Source: Streptomyces sp. D2-8 (GTDB lineage: Bacteria > Actinomycetota > Actinomycetes > Streptomycetales > Streptomycetaceae). Taken from it: DNA of 64,000 bases. Each line of letters begins with the position of its first letter. Position 1 is the stretch's first letter. The notes under the pieces are model-generated. The model worked only from the letters and a program-made list of their open reading frames with translations, ran no database searches and was not told where the DNA came from. Below, piece after piece: positions 8,749 through 17,790 of the stretch. The DNA lies in the NCBI RefSeq assembly GCF_023184515.1, contig NZ_JAAHBP010000007.1, forward strand, positions 248,001 to 312,000, in the 5' to 3' direction. A program made the translations under genes and the position numbers.

Positions 8749-9267
8749 GTGCCGACGGAGCGTACAGAGGTGCAGGTCAGGCCGGGAGTCGAGGCTGACC
8801 TCGAGGCCCTCACAGCCCTCTACAACCACTATGTACGTGAGACGGCGATCACATTCGATATCACGATCTTCAGTCCGGAGGAGCGCCGCCCTTGGCTGCT
8901 CTCCCACCCTGAAGACGGACCGCATCGCCTGATGGTTGCCACGGCGGCGGACTCACAGGAGATTCTGGGGTACTCCACTTCCAGCCCTTTCCGAATGAAG
9001 CCCGCCTATGCCACCTCCGTGGAGACGACCGTGTACGTCGCCCCGGACGCCGGCGGGCGCGGCGTCGGCACGCTCCTCTACTCGGCCCTCTTCGAGGCCC
9101 TGTCCGGCGAGGATCTGCACCGCGCCTACGCGGGCATCGCGCTGCCGAACGAGGCGTCGGCCCGGCTGCACGAGCGCCTCGGCTTCCGGCATGTCGCCAC
9201 CTACCGGGAGGTCGGCCGCAAGTTCGGCCGGTACTGGGACGTGGCCTGGTACGAGAAGCCGCTGTAG
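8749..9267 (+). CDS. GNAT N-acetyltransferase, phosphinothricin-acetyltransferase-like
   Basis: Cytosolic acetyl-CoA-dependent N-acetyltransferase, 172 residues. N-terminal VRPGVEADLEALTALYNHYV and the segment TAITFDI match the Pat/Bar/YncA subgroup. The acetyl-CoA loop is VYVAPDAGGRGVGTLLYSAL (about residues 95-114), followed by NEASARLHERLGFRH. The start is GTG 8749, chosen because GGGAGG lies just upstream and the family fold begins there. A longer open frame continues upstream, but it is antisense to hrdD. The substrate could be an amino-acid analogue such as phosphinothricin or methionine sulfoximine; not provable here. Confidence 0.88.
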   Translation: MPTERTEVQVRPGVEADLEALTALYNHYVRETAITFDITIFSPEERRPWLLSHPEDGPHRLMVATAADSQEILGYSTSSPFRMKPAYATSVETTVYVAPDAGGRGVGTLLYSALFEALSGEDLHRAYAGIALPNEASARLHERLGFRHVATYREVGRKFGRYWDVAWYEKPL

Positions 9268-9354
9268 GCACCTGCGCCTGGCACGAGAGCCGCTGTGGGC
9301 GCCTGCCCGTCGGGCCCACCACAGCCGAACCGCACCGACACCCGTCGGCCCCGC

Positions 9355-10140
9355 TCAGCCGAACTGCACCGACCGCTTCGCCAGCCCCATCCAGAACCCG
9401 TCGATCACGGACCTCTGCGCGTCCAGCTCACCGGCCGCGTCGGCCGCGCCCATGGTCACGAACAGCGGGGCGAAGTGCTCGGTGCGCGGGTGGGCCAGCT
9501 GCCCGGCGGGCGACTTGCGGGTGAAGTCGAGCAGGGCGTCCACGTCACGCGCCTCCAGCGCCCGCCGGCCCCAGTCGTCGAACTCGGCGGACCAGGCGGG
9601 GATGCCGCCCTGCCGGAGCGCGGCCAGGTTGTGCGTGAAGAAGCCGGAGCCGACGATGAGCACACCCTCGTCCCGCAGGGGGGCGAGCTTGCGGCCGATC
9701 TCCAGGAGCCGGACCGGGTCGAGCGTCGGCATGGACACCTGGAGGACCGGGATGTCGGCCTCCGGGTACATCTCGACCAGCGGGACGTAGGCACCGTGGT
9801 CGAGGCCGCGGTCGGGGACGTCCTGGACGGGCATGCCGGGGGCGCGCAGCAGCTTGCGTACGGACTCGGCGAGCTCCGGTGCGCCGGGGGCGTCGTACTT
9901 CACCCGGTAGTAGTGCTCCGGGAAGCCCCAGAAGTCGTAGACGAGCGGCACGGTCTCGGTGGCGCCGAGGGCGAGCGGGGCCTCCTCCCAGTGGGCGGAG
10001 ACGATCAGGACGGACTTGGGGCGCGGCAGGCCGGCGGACCATGCGGCCAGTTCACCGGGCCAGACCGGGTCGTCCGCCAGGGGCGGTGCGCCGTGGCTGA
10101 GGTACAGAGCGGGCATGCGCTCCTGAGTGGCGGCGGACAT
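9355..10140 (-). CDS. Extradiol ring-cleavage dioxygenase, DODA/YgiD type (LigB family)
   Basis: Non-heme metal dioxygenase of the 4,5-DOPA-extradiol-dioxygenase-like group, 261 residues. Conserved metal and active-site His motifs are visible: LYLSHGAPPL near residue 11, SAHWEE near 48, DHGAYVPL near 118 and GSGFFTHNL near 170. It would cleave a catecholic ring using Zn or Fe. The natural substrate in Streptomyces is unknown. It is divergent from a MarR gene across an 80-bp gap holding a palindrome, so MarR control by an aromatic ligand is a fair inference. Confidence 0.88.
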   Translation of the reverse strand: MSAATQERMPALYLSHGAPPLADDPVWPGELAAWSAGLPRPKSVLIVSAHWEEAPLALGATETVPLVYDFWGFPEHYYRVKYDAPGAPELAESVRKLLRAPGMPVQDVPDRGLDHGAYVPLVEMYPEADIPVLQVSMPTLDPVRLLEIGRKLAPLRDEGVLIVGSGFFTHNLAALRQGGIPAWSAEFDDWGRRALEARDVDALLDFTRKSPAGQLAHPRTEHFAPLFVTMGAADAAGELDAQRSVIDGFWMGLAKRSVQFG

Positions 10141-10169
10141 GCTGCGACTCCCTCCAAAAAATGATTCCC

Positions 10170-10196
10170 TAACAAACTGTACGAGCCATTTGTTTA
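10170..10196. promoter_or_regulatory. Putative MarR operator in the divergent promoter region
   Basis: Inverted TAACAAA and TTTGTTTA arms are separated by 12 bp between the dioxygenase and MarR start codons, in a locally AT-rich stretch. Symmetry and position suggest the MarR protein binds here and controls both genes. Confidence 0.5.
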
Positions 10197-10220
10197 AAGT
10201 TCAAGGAGGGGCCGCGTAGA

Positions 10221-10763
10221 GTGGAACACATGAAGGCACCCGCATCCGCATCGACACCCGGCTCCGCCGCGGAGCCCAAGGAACCGCGCTGGCTCACCGA
10301 CGAGGAGCAGCGCGTCTGGCGTTCGTTCATGGAGGGCGTCACCCTCCTCGACGACCATCTCGACCGTCAGCTGCAGCGTGACGCGGGCATGCCGCACGTC
10401 TACTACGGCCTCCTGGTCAAGCTCGCCGAGGCGCCGCGGCGGCGGCTGCGGATGACCGAGCTCGCGATGCTGGCGAAGATCACCCGGTCCCGTCTCTCAC
10501 ACGCCATCGCGCGTCTGGAGAAGAACAGCTGGGTGCGCCGGGAGGACTGCCCCGACGACAAGCGGGGCCAGTTCGCCGTCCTCACGGACGAGGGCTACGA
10601 CGTGCTGCGGCAGACCGCGCCGGGCCATGTGGAGGCCGTCCGCCAGGCGGTCTTCGACCGGCTCTCCCCGGAACAGCAGAAGTCCCTCGGCGAGATCATG
10701 CGGATCGTCTCCGAGGGACTTCAGCCGGCCGAAGCGGGTGCGGACCTGCCCTGGCTCCGCTGA
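10221..10763 (+). CDS. MarR family transcriptional regulator
   Basis: Winged-helix regulator, 180 residues from GTG 10221 or 177 from ATG 10230. The dimerisation helix region (EEQRVWRSFMEGVTLLDDHLDRQL) precedes the DNA-binding part (MTELAMLAKITRSRLSHAIARLE). The wing has the MarR signature form DCPDDKRGQFAVLTDEG. The divergent dioxygenase and the convergent efflux pump are candidate targets. MarR proteins typically release DNA when a phenolic ligand binds. Confidence 0.92.
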   Translation: MEHMKAPASASTPGSAAEPKEPRWLTDEEQRVWRSFMEGVTLLDDHLDRQLQRDAGMPHVYYGLLVKLAEAPRRRLRMTELAMLAKITRSRLSHAIARLEKNSWVRREDCPDDKRGQFAVLTDEGYDVLRQTAPGHVEAVRQAVFDRLSPEQQKSLGEIMRIVSEGLQPAEAGADLPWLR

Positions 10764-10790
10764 CGCGGGAGCCGGGGCAGGTCCTGGATT

Positions 10791-10854
10791 CCGTAGGTGC
10801 GAGGCGTCCCCTTCCACGTGCCTACGGATGGCCTTCCACGCGCCTACGGATGGC
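10791..10854. terminator. Convergent terminator region with a duplicated 22-bp unit
   Basis: Between the convergent MarR and MFS genes, CCGTAGG (10791-10797) can pair with CCTACGG in either of two tandem 22-bp copies (10811-10832 and 10833-10854, one difference). This gives alternative hairpins, likely a bidirectional terminator that was locally duplicated. Confidence 0.55.
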
Positions 10855-10878
10855 CCGAAGGGGTGCGGTGCGCGGGCG

Positions 10879-12417
10879 TCAGTGGGCGACGACCGGGATC
10901 TGCACCTCGTCCGCCGCGCTCTCGTCGGAGCCGGTCACCGTGGTCGTGCCCGGGCGGCCGGCGTTGACCAGGGTCAGGGCGATCGCGGCGGCCACCACGA
11001 GGATGCCGACGGCGAACCAGATGGCGCTGGTGTAGCCCTGCACCATGGCCTCCAGCTGGACCAGCTGCTGCTGGGACCGGCTGGTCGCCCCGGCGATGTG
11101 GTCGGCGACGTACGCCGTGGTCGCCGAGGCGGCGATGGTGTTCAGCAGGGCCGTGCCGATCGCGCCGCCCACCTGCTGCGAGGTGTTGACCATCGCGGAG
11201 GCGACACCGGAGTCCCGTGGCTCGACGCCCTGGGTGGCCAGCGACATGGCCGGCATGAACGCCGTACCCATGCCGAGGCCGAGCAGCAGCATCGCCGGCA
11301 GCAGCAGGGCCGCGTACGAGGAGCCGATCTCCAGCTGGGTCAGCAGCAGCATGCCGAGCGCGGCGACCAGGAAGCCGGGGCCCATCAGCAGGCGCGGCGC
11401 GACCCGGGTCATCAGGCGGGTGCCGATCTGGGTGGAGCCGGTGATCATGCCCGCGATCATCGGCAGGAAGGCGAACCCGGTCTTGACCGGCGAGTAGCCC
11501 TTCACGATCTGCAGGTAGTAGGTCAGGAAGAGGAACAGGCCGAACATCGCGATGATCGCGAGACCGAGGGAGAGGTAGATCCCACCGCGGTTGCGCTCGG
11601 TGATCACGCGCAGCGGCAGCAGCGGCGCCTTGACCTTCGACTCGACGAGCACGAAGGACAGCAGCAGCACGGCCGAGGCGACGAACATGCCGACGGTGAC
11701 GGAGTCGCTCCAGCCGTCCGACTCGGCGCGGGTGAAGCCGTAGACCAGGGCGACCAGGCCGAGGGTGGACAGGATCACGCCCGGGATGTCGAGCGCGGAG
11801 CGGTTGCGGCCGCCCTCGGGCTCACGGATGACGAAGTAGGCACCGGCCGCGGCGACGATGGCGAACGGGATGTTCACGAAGAACGTCCAGCGCCAGTCCA
11901 GGTACTCGGTGAGGAAGCCGCCCAGGATCAGACCGACGGCACCGCCGCCACCGGCGATCGCGCCGTAGATGCCGAACGCCTTGGCGCGCTCCTTGGCGTC
12001 GGTGAACATCACGGCGAGCAGGGAGAGCGCGGCGGGCGCGAGCAGGGCACCGAACGCGCCCTGGAGGCCACGGGCGCCGAACATCATCGCCTCGTTGGTG
12101 GCCGCGCCGCCGAGCGCGGAGGCCGCGGCGAAGCCGCCCAGGCCGACGACGAAGGCCTTCTTGCGGCCCCACAGGTCGGCTATCCGGCCGCCGAAGAGCA
12201 GCAGACCGCCGAAGGCGAGGGCGTAGGCCGTGACGACCCACTGCCGGTTGCCGTCGGAGATGCCGAGGTCCTGCTGGGCGGAGGGCAGGGCGATGTTCAC
12301 GATGGTGGCGTCGAGGACGACCATCAGCTGGGCGAGCGCGATGAAGACGAGCGCTTTCCAGCGGCCCGGATCCGGTTCGGCCGGAGCACGGAGAGCCTTT
12401 GAGGCTGTTTCAGACAT
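10879..12417 (-). CDS. MFS drug exporter, DHA2 (EmrB/QacA) type
   Basis: Inner-membrane proton antiporter of about 512 residues with 14 predicted helices. Helix 1 carries VVLDATIVNIALPSAQ, helix C region LDWRWTFFVNIPFA is the DHA2 motif, and GRIADLWGRKKAFVVG is motif A. ATG 12417 was chosen; an in-frame GTG at 12429 would add four residues. A TetR gene lies 152 bp upstream on the same strand with paired palindromic operators ahead of it, the usual self-regulated efflux arrangement. Substrate unknown. Confidence 0.92.
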   Translation of the reverse strand: MSETASKALRAPAEPDPGRWKALVFIALAQLMVVLDATIVNIALPSAQQDLGISDGNRQWVVTAYALAFGGLLLFGGRIADLWGRKKAFVVGLGGFAAASALGGAATNEAMMFGARGLQGAFGALLAPAALSLLAVMFTDAKERAKAFGIYGAIAGGGGAVGLILGGFLTEYLDWRWTFFVNIPFAIVAAAGAYFVIREPEGGRNRSALDIPGVILSTLGLVALVYGFTRAESDGWSDSVTVGMFVASAVLLLSFVLVESKVKAPLLPLRVITERNRGGIYLSLGLAIIAMFGLFLFLTYYLQIVKGYSPVKTGFAFLPMIAGMITGSTQIGTRLMTRVAPRLLMGPGFLVAALGMLLLTQLEIGSSYAALLLPAMLLLGLGMGTAFMPAMSLATQGVEPRDSGVASAMVNTSQQVGGAIGTALLNTIAASATTAYVADHIAGATSRSQQQLVQLEAMVQGYTSAIWFAVGILVVAAAIALTLVNAGRPGTTTVTGSDESAADEVQIPVVAH

Positions 12418-12569
12418 GGAGGTACCCACTTCGGGACTTCGTGACGGAAGTTCGGGACTTTATGAAGCAAAGGGTGACGAAAGCTGACGGCTTGTCCACG
12501 GGGACGGCCGCAGGGACTGACGTTCAGGCGTTCAAGGTTCGGACGGGTGGGACGGGCTGAACTGATCGG

Positions 12570-13214
12570 TCAGGGCCGGCGCAGGTCCTCCAGAGTCACG
12601 GCCGTGCCCGGGAGGGTGGAGCGAGCGGGAGCCCGCAGCCCGTCCAGGAACAGCTGAAGATGGCGGTGGACGAAGCGGTCGGCGCGGAAGCAGTCCGTCC
12701 CGGCCGGGGGCCGGCTGAGCTGGGCCACGCCGATCATGACGTCCCCGACGTCCACGTCGGACCGGAGCTGCCCCGCCGCCCTGGCGCGGTCCATGACCTC
12801 CGCGACCTGCCGTTCGACTCGCTCGCGCGCGGCTTCCAGATCCGGGTGGTGCTGGTCGAACGTGCTGGAGACCATGGGGCACAGCGCGCTGATCCGCTCG
12901 TCGGCGGCGGCGTGCACGAAGCGCTCCAGCGCCTCGAACGCGTCGCCGGTCTCGGTGAGCGCGGCCTCGGCGGCCGCGGCCGTACGGTCCATGACAGAGC
13001 AGACGACCTCGCGGACGAGCGCGTCGCGGTCCGGGAAGTTGCGGTACACCGTGGCGTTGCCGACGCCGGCCCGGCGGGCGATCTCGTCGAGCGGCACCTC
13101 GGGGCCGTGCTCGACGAACATCTCCCGGGCGGCGGTGACGATCCGCTCCCGGTTGCGCAGGGCATCGGCGCGGGGCCGGGGCACCTTGCGCGCTACGGGG
13201 TCGGCGGTCTGCAC
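12570..13214 (-). CDS. TetR family repressor of the adjacent efflux pump
   Basis: Repressor of 214 residues. The HTH segment is VPLDEIARRAGVGNATVYRNFPDRDALV (about residues 38-65), followed by an all-helical ligand domain. GTG 13214 is preferred over upstream in-frame starts because CCAGGAG sits six bases ahead and the family fold begins right after. It precedes the MFS gene on the same strand. Two near-identical palindromes upstream (13254-13310) are the probable operators, so it should regulate itself and the pump. Confidence 0.9.
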   Translation of the reverse strand: MQTADPVARKVPRPRADALRNRERIVTAAREMFVEHGPEVPLDEIARRAGVGNATVYRNFPDRDALVREVVCSVMDRTAAAAEAALTETGDAFEALERFVHAAADERISALCPMVSSTFDQHHPDLEAARERVERQVAEVMDRARAAGQLRSDVDVGDVMIGVAQLSRPPAGTDCFRADRFVHRHLQLFLDGLRAPARSTLPGTAVTLEDLRRP

Positions 13215-13253
13215 GGCGTACTCCTGGTGTTGACGGTGAGAGGCGCTCCGATC

Positions 13254-13310
13254 CGGGGAGCGGGTCCCCGTTTCGGTCGGACACATGGCTAAACGGGGAG
13301 TGGGTCCCCG
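13254..13310. promoter_or_regulatory. Twin palindromic operators upstream of tetR
   Basis: Two 17-bp palindromes of form CGGGGA-N5-TCCCCG lie at 13254-13270 and 13294-13310, differing only at one spacer base. Their centres are 40 bp apart, about four helical turns, so two repressor dimers could bind the same face. They lie just upstream of the TetR start. Confidence 0.75.
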
Positions 13311-13430
13311 GTATTTCCCGCTCTCGCGGAAATTGTTTGTGACCTGGCCCACAAATCCATCCGGTCGCTACTGACGGGAAACCCACGATCGGTCTCTTCC
13401 AGCGCGCGTCCCCCCACCCCGCGACGCAGG

Positions 13431-14834
13431 GTGATCGCAAGGGTGCAGCCGGAGACCGGAGGCTGCCGTGGCGCGGGAGGTCCCTTGCAGGTGCCTTGCA
13501 TACGGCCGCGGCCCCGGCGCCCCCGCCCCCACGGCACGGCGCCGCCCGGCCACCGGATACCCAGGCGCCGTCTGGCCGCCCTGGCCTGCGTGACCGCCCT
13601 GACCTTCACGGTCAGCACCTCGGCCGGCACGGGCCGGCTCACCCCGGGCACCAGTACGGCGGGAGCGGGCCCGATCACCCTGTCCCACACCCCCGCACAC
13701 GGCCCCTGCATGATCCGCGGCGCCCGCGAGGTCCAGTTGTCCGAGGGCATCCCCACCCCCACCGGCTACACCCGCTCCACCGGCACCGTCCGCGCCCTCA
13801 CCCTGATGATCGACTTCTCCGACGCCCCCGGCGAGGGCGACGCCCAGGACCGCTACCGCGAGTTCTTCCCGCAGACCAGCGAGTGGTTCCGCACCAGCTC
13901 CTACGGCCGCCTCGACTACCGCCCCGAGACCCCGATCCCGGGGTGGCTGCGGATGCCGAAGTCCTTCCGCGAGTACGGCATAGAGCGCGGTGCTCCGTTC
14001 GACCCTGGCTACCGCACGCTGGTCCAGGACATCGTGGGCGTGGCCGACCCGAAGGTGGACTTCCGCGCGTACGACCTACTGAACGTGCTGGTCACGCCGA
14101 ACGCCGGCCCTTCCGCCCTGGACACGGTCCTGTCCGTCACCTTCGCCGGCAACCCGGACGCCCCGACAGCCGACGGCATACCCGTGGCCAACGCCTCCTT
14201 CGTCTACTCCCGCCAGGACGACGGCTCCGGCTCCTACGACCGCACCGGCTACCGCGTCCTCCCCCACGAGAACGGCCACGTCTTCGGCCTGCCCGACCTG
14301 TACACCGCGGAGGGCGGAGGCGCGGTCGGCCACTGGGACATCATGAGCGAGGACTGGGGCGCCAACAACGACTTCCTCGGCTGGCACAAGTGGAAGCTGG
14401 GCTGGCTCGACGCCGCCCAGGTCCACTGCGCGACGTCCCCCGGCACCACGGAGTACACGCTGACGCCCCTGGCCCAGGCCGGTGGCTCCAAGCTGGTCTT
14501 CATCCCCCTGGACGGCAGAACCGGCTACGCCGTCGAAATGCGCACCCGCGCCGGTAACGACGAGACGGTGTGCCGCCCGGGCGTCCTGGTCTACAAGGTC
14601 GACGCCGAGGTGGACACGGGCATGGGCCCGGTCACCGTCCACGACTCCCGCCGCGACAGCGGCGGCTGCACGCGCGCGCCGAACGTCCACGCGGAGCTGT
14701 CGGACGCGCCGTTCACGCCCGGGGAGACGTTCCGGGATGCGGGGAGGGGGATCACGATCGAGGTGGCGGGGATGGGAGCGGTGGCGGGGACGAGTGCGGA
14801 GGGGGGCTATCGGGTGCGGGTGACGAGGGAGTGA
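13431..14834 (+). CDS. Secreted M6-family-like zinc metalloprotease
   Basis: Exported protease, up to 467 residues. After an Arg/Pro-rich N-terminus comes a hydrophobic segment (RRRLAALACVTALTFTVST, about residues 44-62), a likely signal peptide. The catalytic motif HENGHVFGLPD (near residue 282) is the HExxHxxGxxD zinc site of the M6 (immune inhibitor A-like) family. It is followed by GHWDIMSEDWG, the family's Met-turn region. The start codon is uncertain because several GTG/TTG options precede the signal. It stands alone between a TetR gene and an IclR gene. Confidence 0.82.
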   Translation: MIARVQPETGGCRGAGGPLQVPCIRPRPRRPRPHGTAPPGHRIPRRRLAALACVTALTFTVSTSAGTGRLTPGTSTAGAGPITLSHTPAHGPCMIRGAREVQLSEGIPTPTGYTRSTGTVRALTLMIDFSDAPGEGDAQDRYREFFPQTSEWFRTSSYGRLDYRPETPIPGWLRMPKSFREYGIERGAPFDPGYRTLVQDIVGVADPKVDFRAYDLLNVLVTPNAGPSALDTVLSVTFAGNPDAPTADGIPVANASFVYSRQDDGSGSYDRTGYRVLPHENGHVFGLPDLYTAEGGGAVGHWDIMSEDWGANNDFLGWHKWKLGWLDAAQVHCATSPGTTEYTLTPLAQAGGSKLVFIPLDGRTGYAVEMRTRAGNDETVCRPGVLVYKVDAEVDTGMGPVTVHDSRRDSGGCTRAPNVHAELSDAPFTPGETFRDAGRGITIEVAGMGAVAGTSAEGGYRVRVTRE

Positions 14835-14931
14835 GCAAGGGCTGGCCTCCTGACCTCCTGGCCTCCTGACCACGGATTCCGGATTACGGTGGGCCTGTCG
14901 CGACCGTCGCGACCGCCGTACCGGAGAACCG

Positions 14932-16755
14932 ATGCCAGCGAAGCCCATGCCCGAGACCCCCGAGGGGTCCGCCCCGCCGGCCGACGAGAAGGGGTCGCCG
15001 GTCGAGGCGACGACCGCTTCGGCCGCCCGGACGGCTGCCCCGGCCGCGGGGACGGCGACCGCGACTGCTCGCACGGCGAATGCGGCTGCCGAGAGGGGCG
15101 TCTCAGCGTATGGCGCCCCCGCGGAGGCGGTCACTCCCCTCATCCGCGGCATCGCGGTACTGCAGGAGCTGACGGAGGCGAACGGCACGTTGAGCCTGAG
15201 TGGCCTGGAACGGGCCACCGGCCTCGCCCGCTCCACGGTCGACCGCATCACGGCCACGCTCGCCCGCATGGGCTACGTCCGCTTCGACGGCCGGGACGTC
15301 CACCTGTCCCCCCGCCTGATGGAACTGGGCAACGCCTACATGTCGGCCCTGCGCCTCCCCGCCCTGCTCTCCCCGCACGCGGACGCCCTGGCCGACGAAC
15401 TGGACGAGTCGGTCTCTCTCGCGGTCGCCGACCGCGACGGCATCCGCTTCATCCACCAGGCGACCCGCCGCCGCGCGATGTCCCTCAGCTTCCGCATCGG
15501 CGACCTGCTCCCCGCCGAACGCACCGCGCCCGGCCCGCTGTTCGCGACGCAGTGGACGGCCGCGGACTGGCAACGCTGGCGGGACCGCAGGGCGGCGGAC
15601 CCGAGGGACCTGTCCTTCACGGCCGTACCGCCCCGCACGCACGGAGCGGACGCGAGGGACGACGAGACGTTCGCACGCCGCACGGAGCAGGCGTCGGTGA
15701 ACGGCTGGTCCCTGGACGACCAGCTGATCGAACCGGGTCTGGTGGCGGTCTCGGTACCGGTCCGAACCCCCGGGTCGGACGGCCGGATCGCGAGCGTGGC
15801 GAGCGTGGTCAGCCACACGAGCCGCCACACCGCGCACCACCTGCGGACGACGCTGCTGCCGAGGCTGCGGTCCGCGGTGAGGGCGATGGAACGCGAACTC
15901 CACGGCACTCCGCCCCCCGAGCCCGGCTCGCCCCCGTCGGACCTGGCGCTCTGGACGGGCGCGTCCAAGCAGCAGCTGGGCCGCGAGTTCATCGAATCCC
16001 TGGCCCGGGGCCTGACGGTCCTCACGGCCTTCGGCGAGGGCAGGCCGGAGCTGACCCTCACGGAGGTGGCCCGGGCGACGGGCCTGGCCCGGGCGACGGC
16101 TCGCCGGGCCGTGATCACCTACGAACACCTGGGCCTGGTGGCCCCTGCCGGCCGCACCTTCACGCTGACCCCCCGGGTCCTCTCCCTCGGCTTCCCGCCC
16201 CTGTCCCGCACCTCCCTCCCCGAGATCGCCCAGCCCCACCTGGCCGACCTGACGTCCCGCATCCACGAGTCGACGTCACTGGCGGTGTTGTCGGACTCGG
16301 GCGAGGAGATCCAGTACACGGCCCGGGTGGCGACGGCCCGGGTGATGAGCGTGAACATCACGGTGGGCACGCGTCTGCCGGCGTACGCGACGGCACTGGG
16401 CAGGGTCCTGCTCGCGGACGCGCCGTCCGGCACCCTCCGCCCCGAAGCCCTGCGGACTCTCACCCCGCACACGGTCACGGACGCGCACGCCCTCGAAGGG
16501 GTCCTGTCCTCGGTCCGCTCGCAGGGCTACGCCCTGGTGGACGAGGAACTGGAAGAGGGCCTCCGCTCCATCGCCGTCCCGATCCGCGACCGCTCGGGCC
16601 GGGTGGTGGCGGCCCTGAACACAGCGATGCACGCCAGCCGCCGCACCCCGAGGGAGTGCGTGACGGAACTCCTCCCCGAACTGACCGCCACGGCCACCCG
16701 CATCCAGACAGACCTCCACACGGCCACCCGCTTCACCCACGTCCCCATGACCTGA
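14932..16755 (+). CDS. Tandem-fused IclR-type regulator (two IclR modules)
   Basis: 607 residues, more than twice the normal IclR length. An Ala-rich N-terminal tail (about 1-60) precedes module 1, with HTH around LSLSGLERATGLARSTVDRI and an effector domain to about 330. Module 2 has HTH around LTLTEVARATGLARATARRA (about 380-400) and an effector domain with VGTRLPAYATALGRVLLA, the classic IclR signature. Module 2 resembles PcaR/PobR-type aromatic catabolism regulators. The start ATG follows CGGAGAACCG. It is the last core gene before the tRNA integration site. Targets unknown. Confidence 0.9.
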   Translation: MPAKPMPETPEGSAPPADEKGSPVEATTASAARTAAPAAGTATATARTANAAAERGVSAYGAPAEAVTPLIRGIAVLQELTEANGTLSLSGLERATGLARSTVDRITATLARMGYVRFDGRDVHLSPRLMELGNAYMSALRLPALLSPHADALADELDESVSLAVADRDGIRFIHQATRRRAMSLSFRIGDLLPAERTAPGPLFATQWTAADWQRWRDRRAADPRDLSFTAVPPRTHGADARDDETFARRTEQASVNGWSLDDQLIEPGLVAVSVPVRTPGSDGRIASVASVVSHTSRHTAHHLRTTLLPRLRSAVRAMERELHGTPPPEPGSPPSDLALWTGASKQQLGREFIESLARGLTVLTAFGEGRPELTLTEVARATGLARATARRAVITYEHLGLVAPAGRTFTLTPRVLSLGFPPLSRTSLPEIAQPHLADLTSRIHESTSLAVLSDSGEEIQYTARVATARVMSVNITVGTRLPAYATALGRVLLADAPSGTLRPEALRTLTPHTVTDAHALEGVLSSVRSQGYALVDEELEEGLRSIAVPIRDRSGRVVAALNTAMHASRRTPRECVTELLPELTATATRIQTDLHTATRFTHVPMT

Positions 16756-16883
16756 CCCCCCGCTCACCCGGCCGCCTCGCATCCCTGACCTGACCCCCAC
16801 ACCCGCCAGACCCGCATCCGGTACGCTGACGCCTGTGGTCCTCCCAGACCACAGGCATGCCGCCGCTTGCGTCTGCTGCCACT

Positions 16884-16956
16884 GCCTTCGTAGCTCAGGG
16901 GATAGAGCACCGCTCTCCTAAAGCGGGTGTCGCAGGTTCGAATCCTGCCGGGGGCA
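16884..16956 (+). tRNA. tRNA-Arg (anticodon CCT)
   Basis: A 73-nt cloverleaf. Acceptor stem GCCTTCG pairs with CGGGGGC (two GT pairs). The D arm is GCTC...GAGC, the anticodon stem CCGCT/AGCGG holds loop CTCCTAA (anticodon CCT), and the T arm is GCAGG TTCGAAT CCTGC. No CCA is encoded. Its 3' half is the attachment sequence repeated seven more times downstream. Confidence 0.95.
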
Positions 16957-16957
16957 C
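16915..16957 (+). repeat. att copy 0 (tRNA 3' end, attB/attL)
   Basis: The reference 43-bp core running from the anticodon loop through the T arm to the acceptor end. Identical copies occur at 31182, 40354 and 56405, with diverged copies elsewhere. A hairpin with two GT pairs (16969-16999) follows and probably terminates the tRNA transcript. Confidence 0.9.
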
Positions 16958-17043
16958 GGTGTCTGACCAGCGCGTTTACCTCTCCGGGGTAGGCGCGCTG
17001 TTCGTCGTAGCCATGGCATTAACCATGAATAGGTTCCAGAACC

Positions 17044-17547
17044 ATGGCCACCACCAAGAGCAAGCGACGTCAGCGGCAGCATCCGCCCCAACAGGGCCGG
17101 CTTCCAGGTCCGGGTCCACGCCGGGCGTGACCCGCTCACGAAGAAGGATCTCTACCTCCACGAGCAGGCCGAGACCGAGCCCGAGGCGCAGGTGACCATG
17201 TCGTTCCTGCTTGACCGGTGGTTGGGTGTCGCCGAGCTCGACGAGACGTCGTACGAGCGGGCCGGGGGCATCATCCGCAACTACCTCAAGCCCACGCTCG
17301 GCGACCTCAAGCCGGGCAAGCTGACTGCCGAGATGCTGGAGCTGTTCTACGCCCGTCTCCGGCAGTGCCAGGAACAATGCGAAGGCCGACGCAACGGCAA
17401 GACCAATCCCGAGACGAAGCAGAAGCACCTCTGCGAGCCACTCGCCGCGCACTCCGTCCGCGAGATCCACTTCATTCTGCGCCCGGCGCTCAACCGCGGC
17501 CTGCACTGGGGATACGGGACGACAAACGTGGCGGCCCTCGCCGACCC
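17044..17547 (+). pseudogene. Tyrosine integrase, N-terminal remnant
   Basis: Starts at ATG 17044 (MATTKSKRRQR), 87 bp from the tRNA end. It soon shifts frame, then continues as an arm-binding domain and a SAM-like core-binding domain (SFLLDRWLGVAELDETSYER, YLKPTLGDLKPGKLTAEMLE, HSVREIHFILRPALNRGLHWG). The catalytic R-H-R-Y half is missing. The open frame runs straight into a transposase fragment near 17548, so insertion or deletion removed the 3' part. This was the integrase of the element inserted at the tRNA. Confidence 0.8.
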
Positions 17548-17790
17548 GCCCCTGCTCACCCCGTACAAGAAGCCCCTGCACCGTTCACTCACCGACGTGG
17601 AGAAGGACTGCAACCGGGCCCACTCCTCCATCCGCTCCGCCGTCGAGCGCCGCATCGGCCACCTCGAGAACTGGAAGACCCTCTCCGAGGACCACCGCGG
17701 CCCCCTCGACCGCTTCCCCGAGACCCTCGAAACACCACCGTCCAGCTCGAACTCCTCCGCACCTGGAGGAGCTCTTCCACGTCACGGAAG
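17548..17790 (+). pseudogene. IS5-like transposase C-terminal fragment
   Basis: The frame contains LTPYKKPLHRSLTDVEKDCN then SSIRSAVERRIGHLENWKTL and HRGPLDRFPETL, typical of the C-terminus of DDE_Tnp_4/IS5-group transposases. The reading frame shifts near 17730 before a VQLELLRTW-like end. It is fused in frame to the integrase remnant, so it is non-functional debris. Confidence 0.65.

Noticed and set aside
10627..12402. 591-codon plus-strand frame
   Set aside because: Antisense shadow of the DHA2 transporter with Gln/His/Gly-rich nonsense composition.
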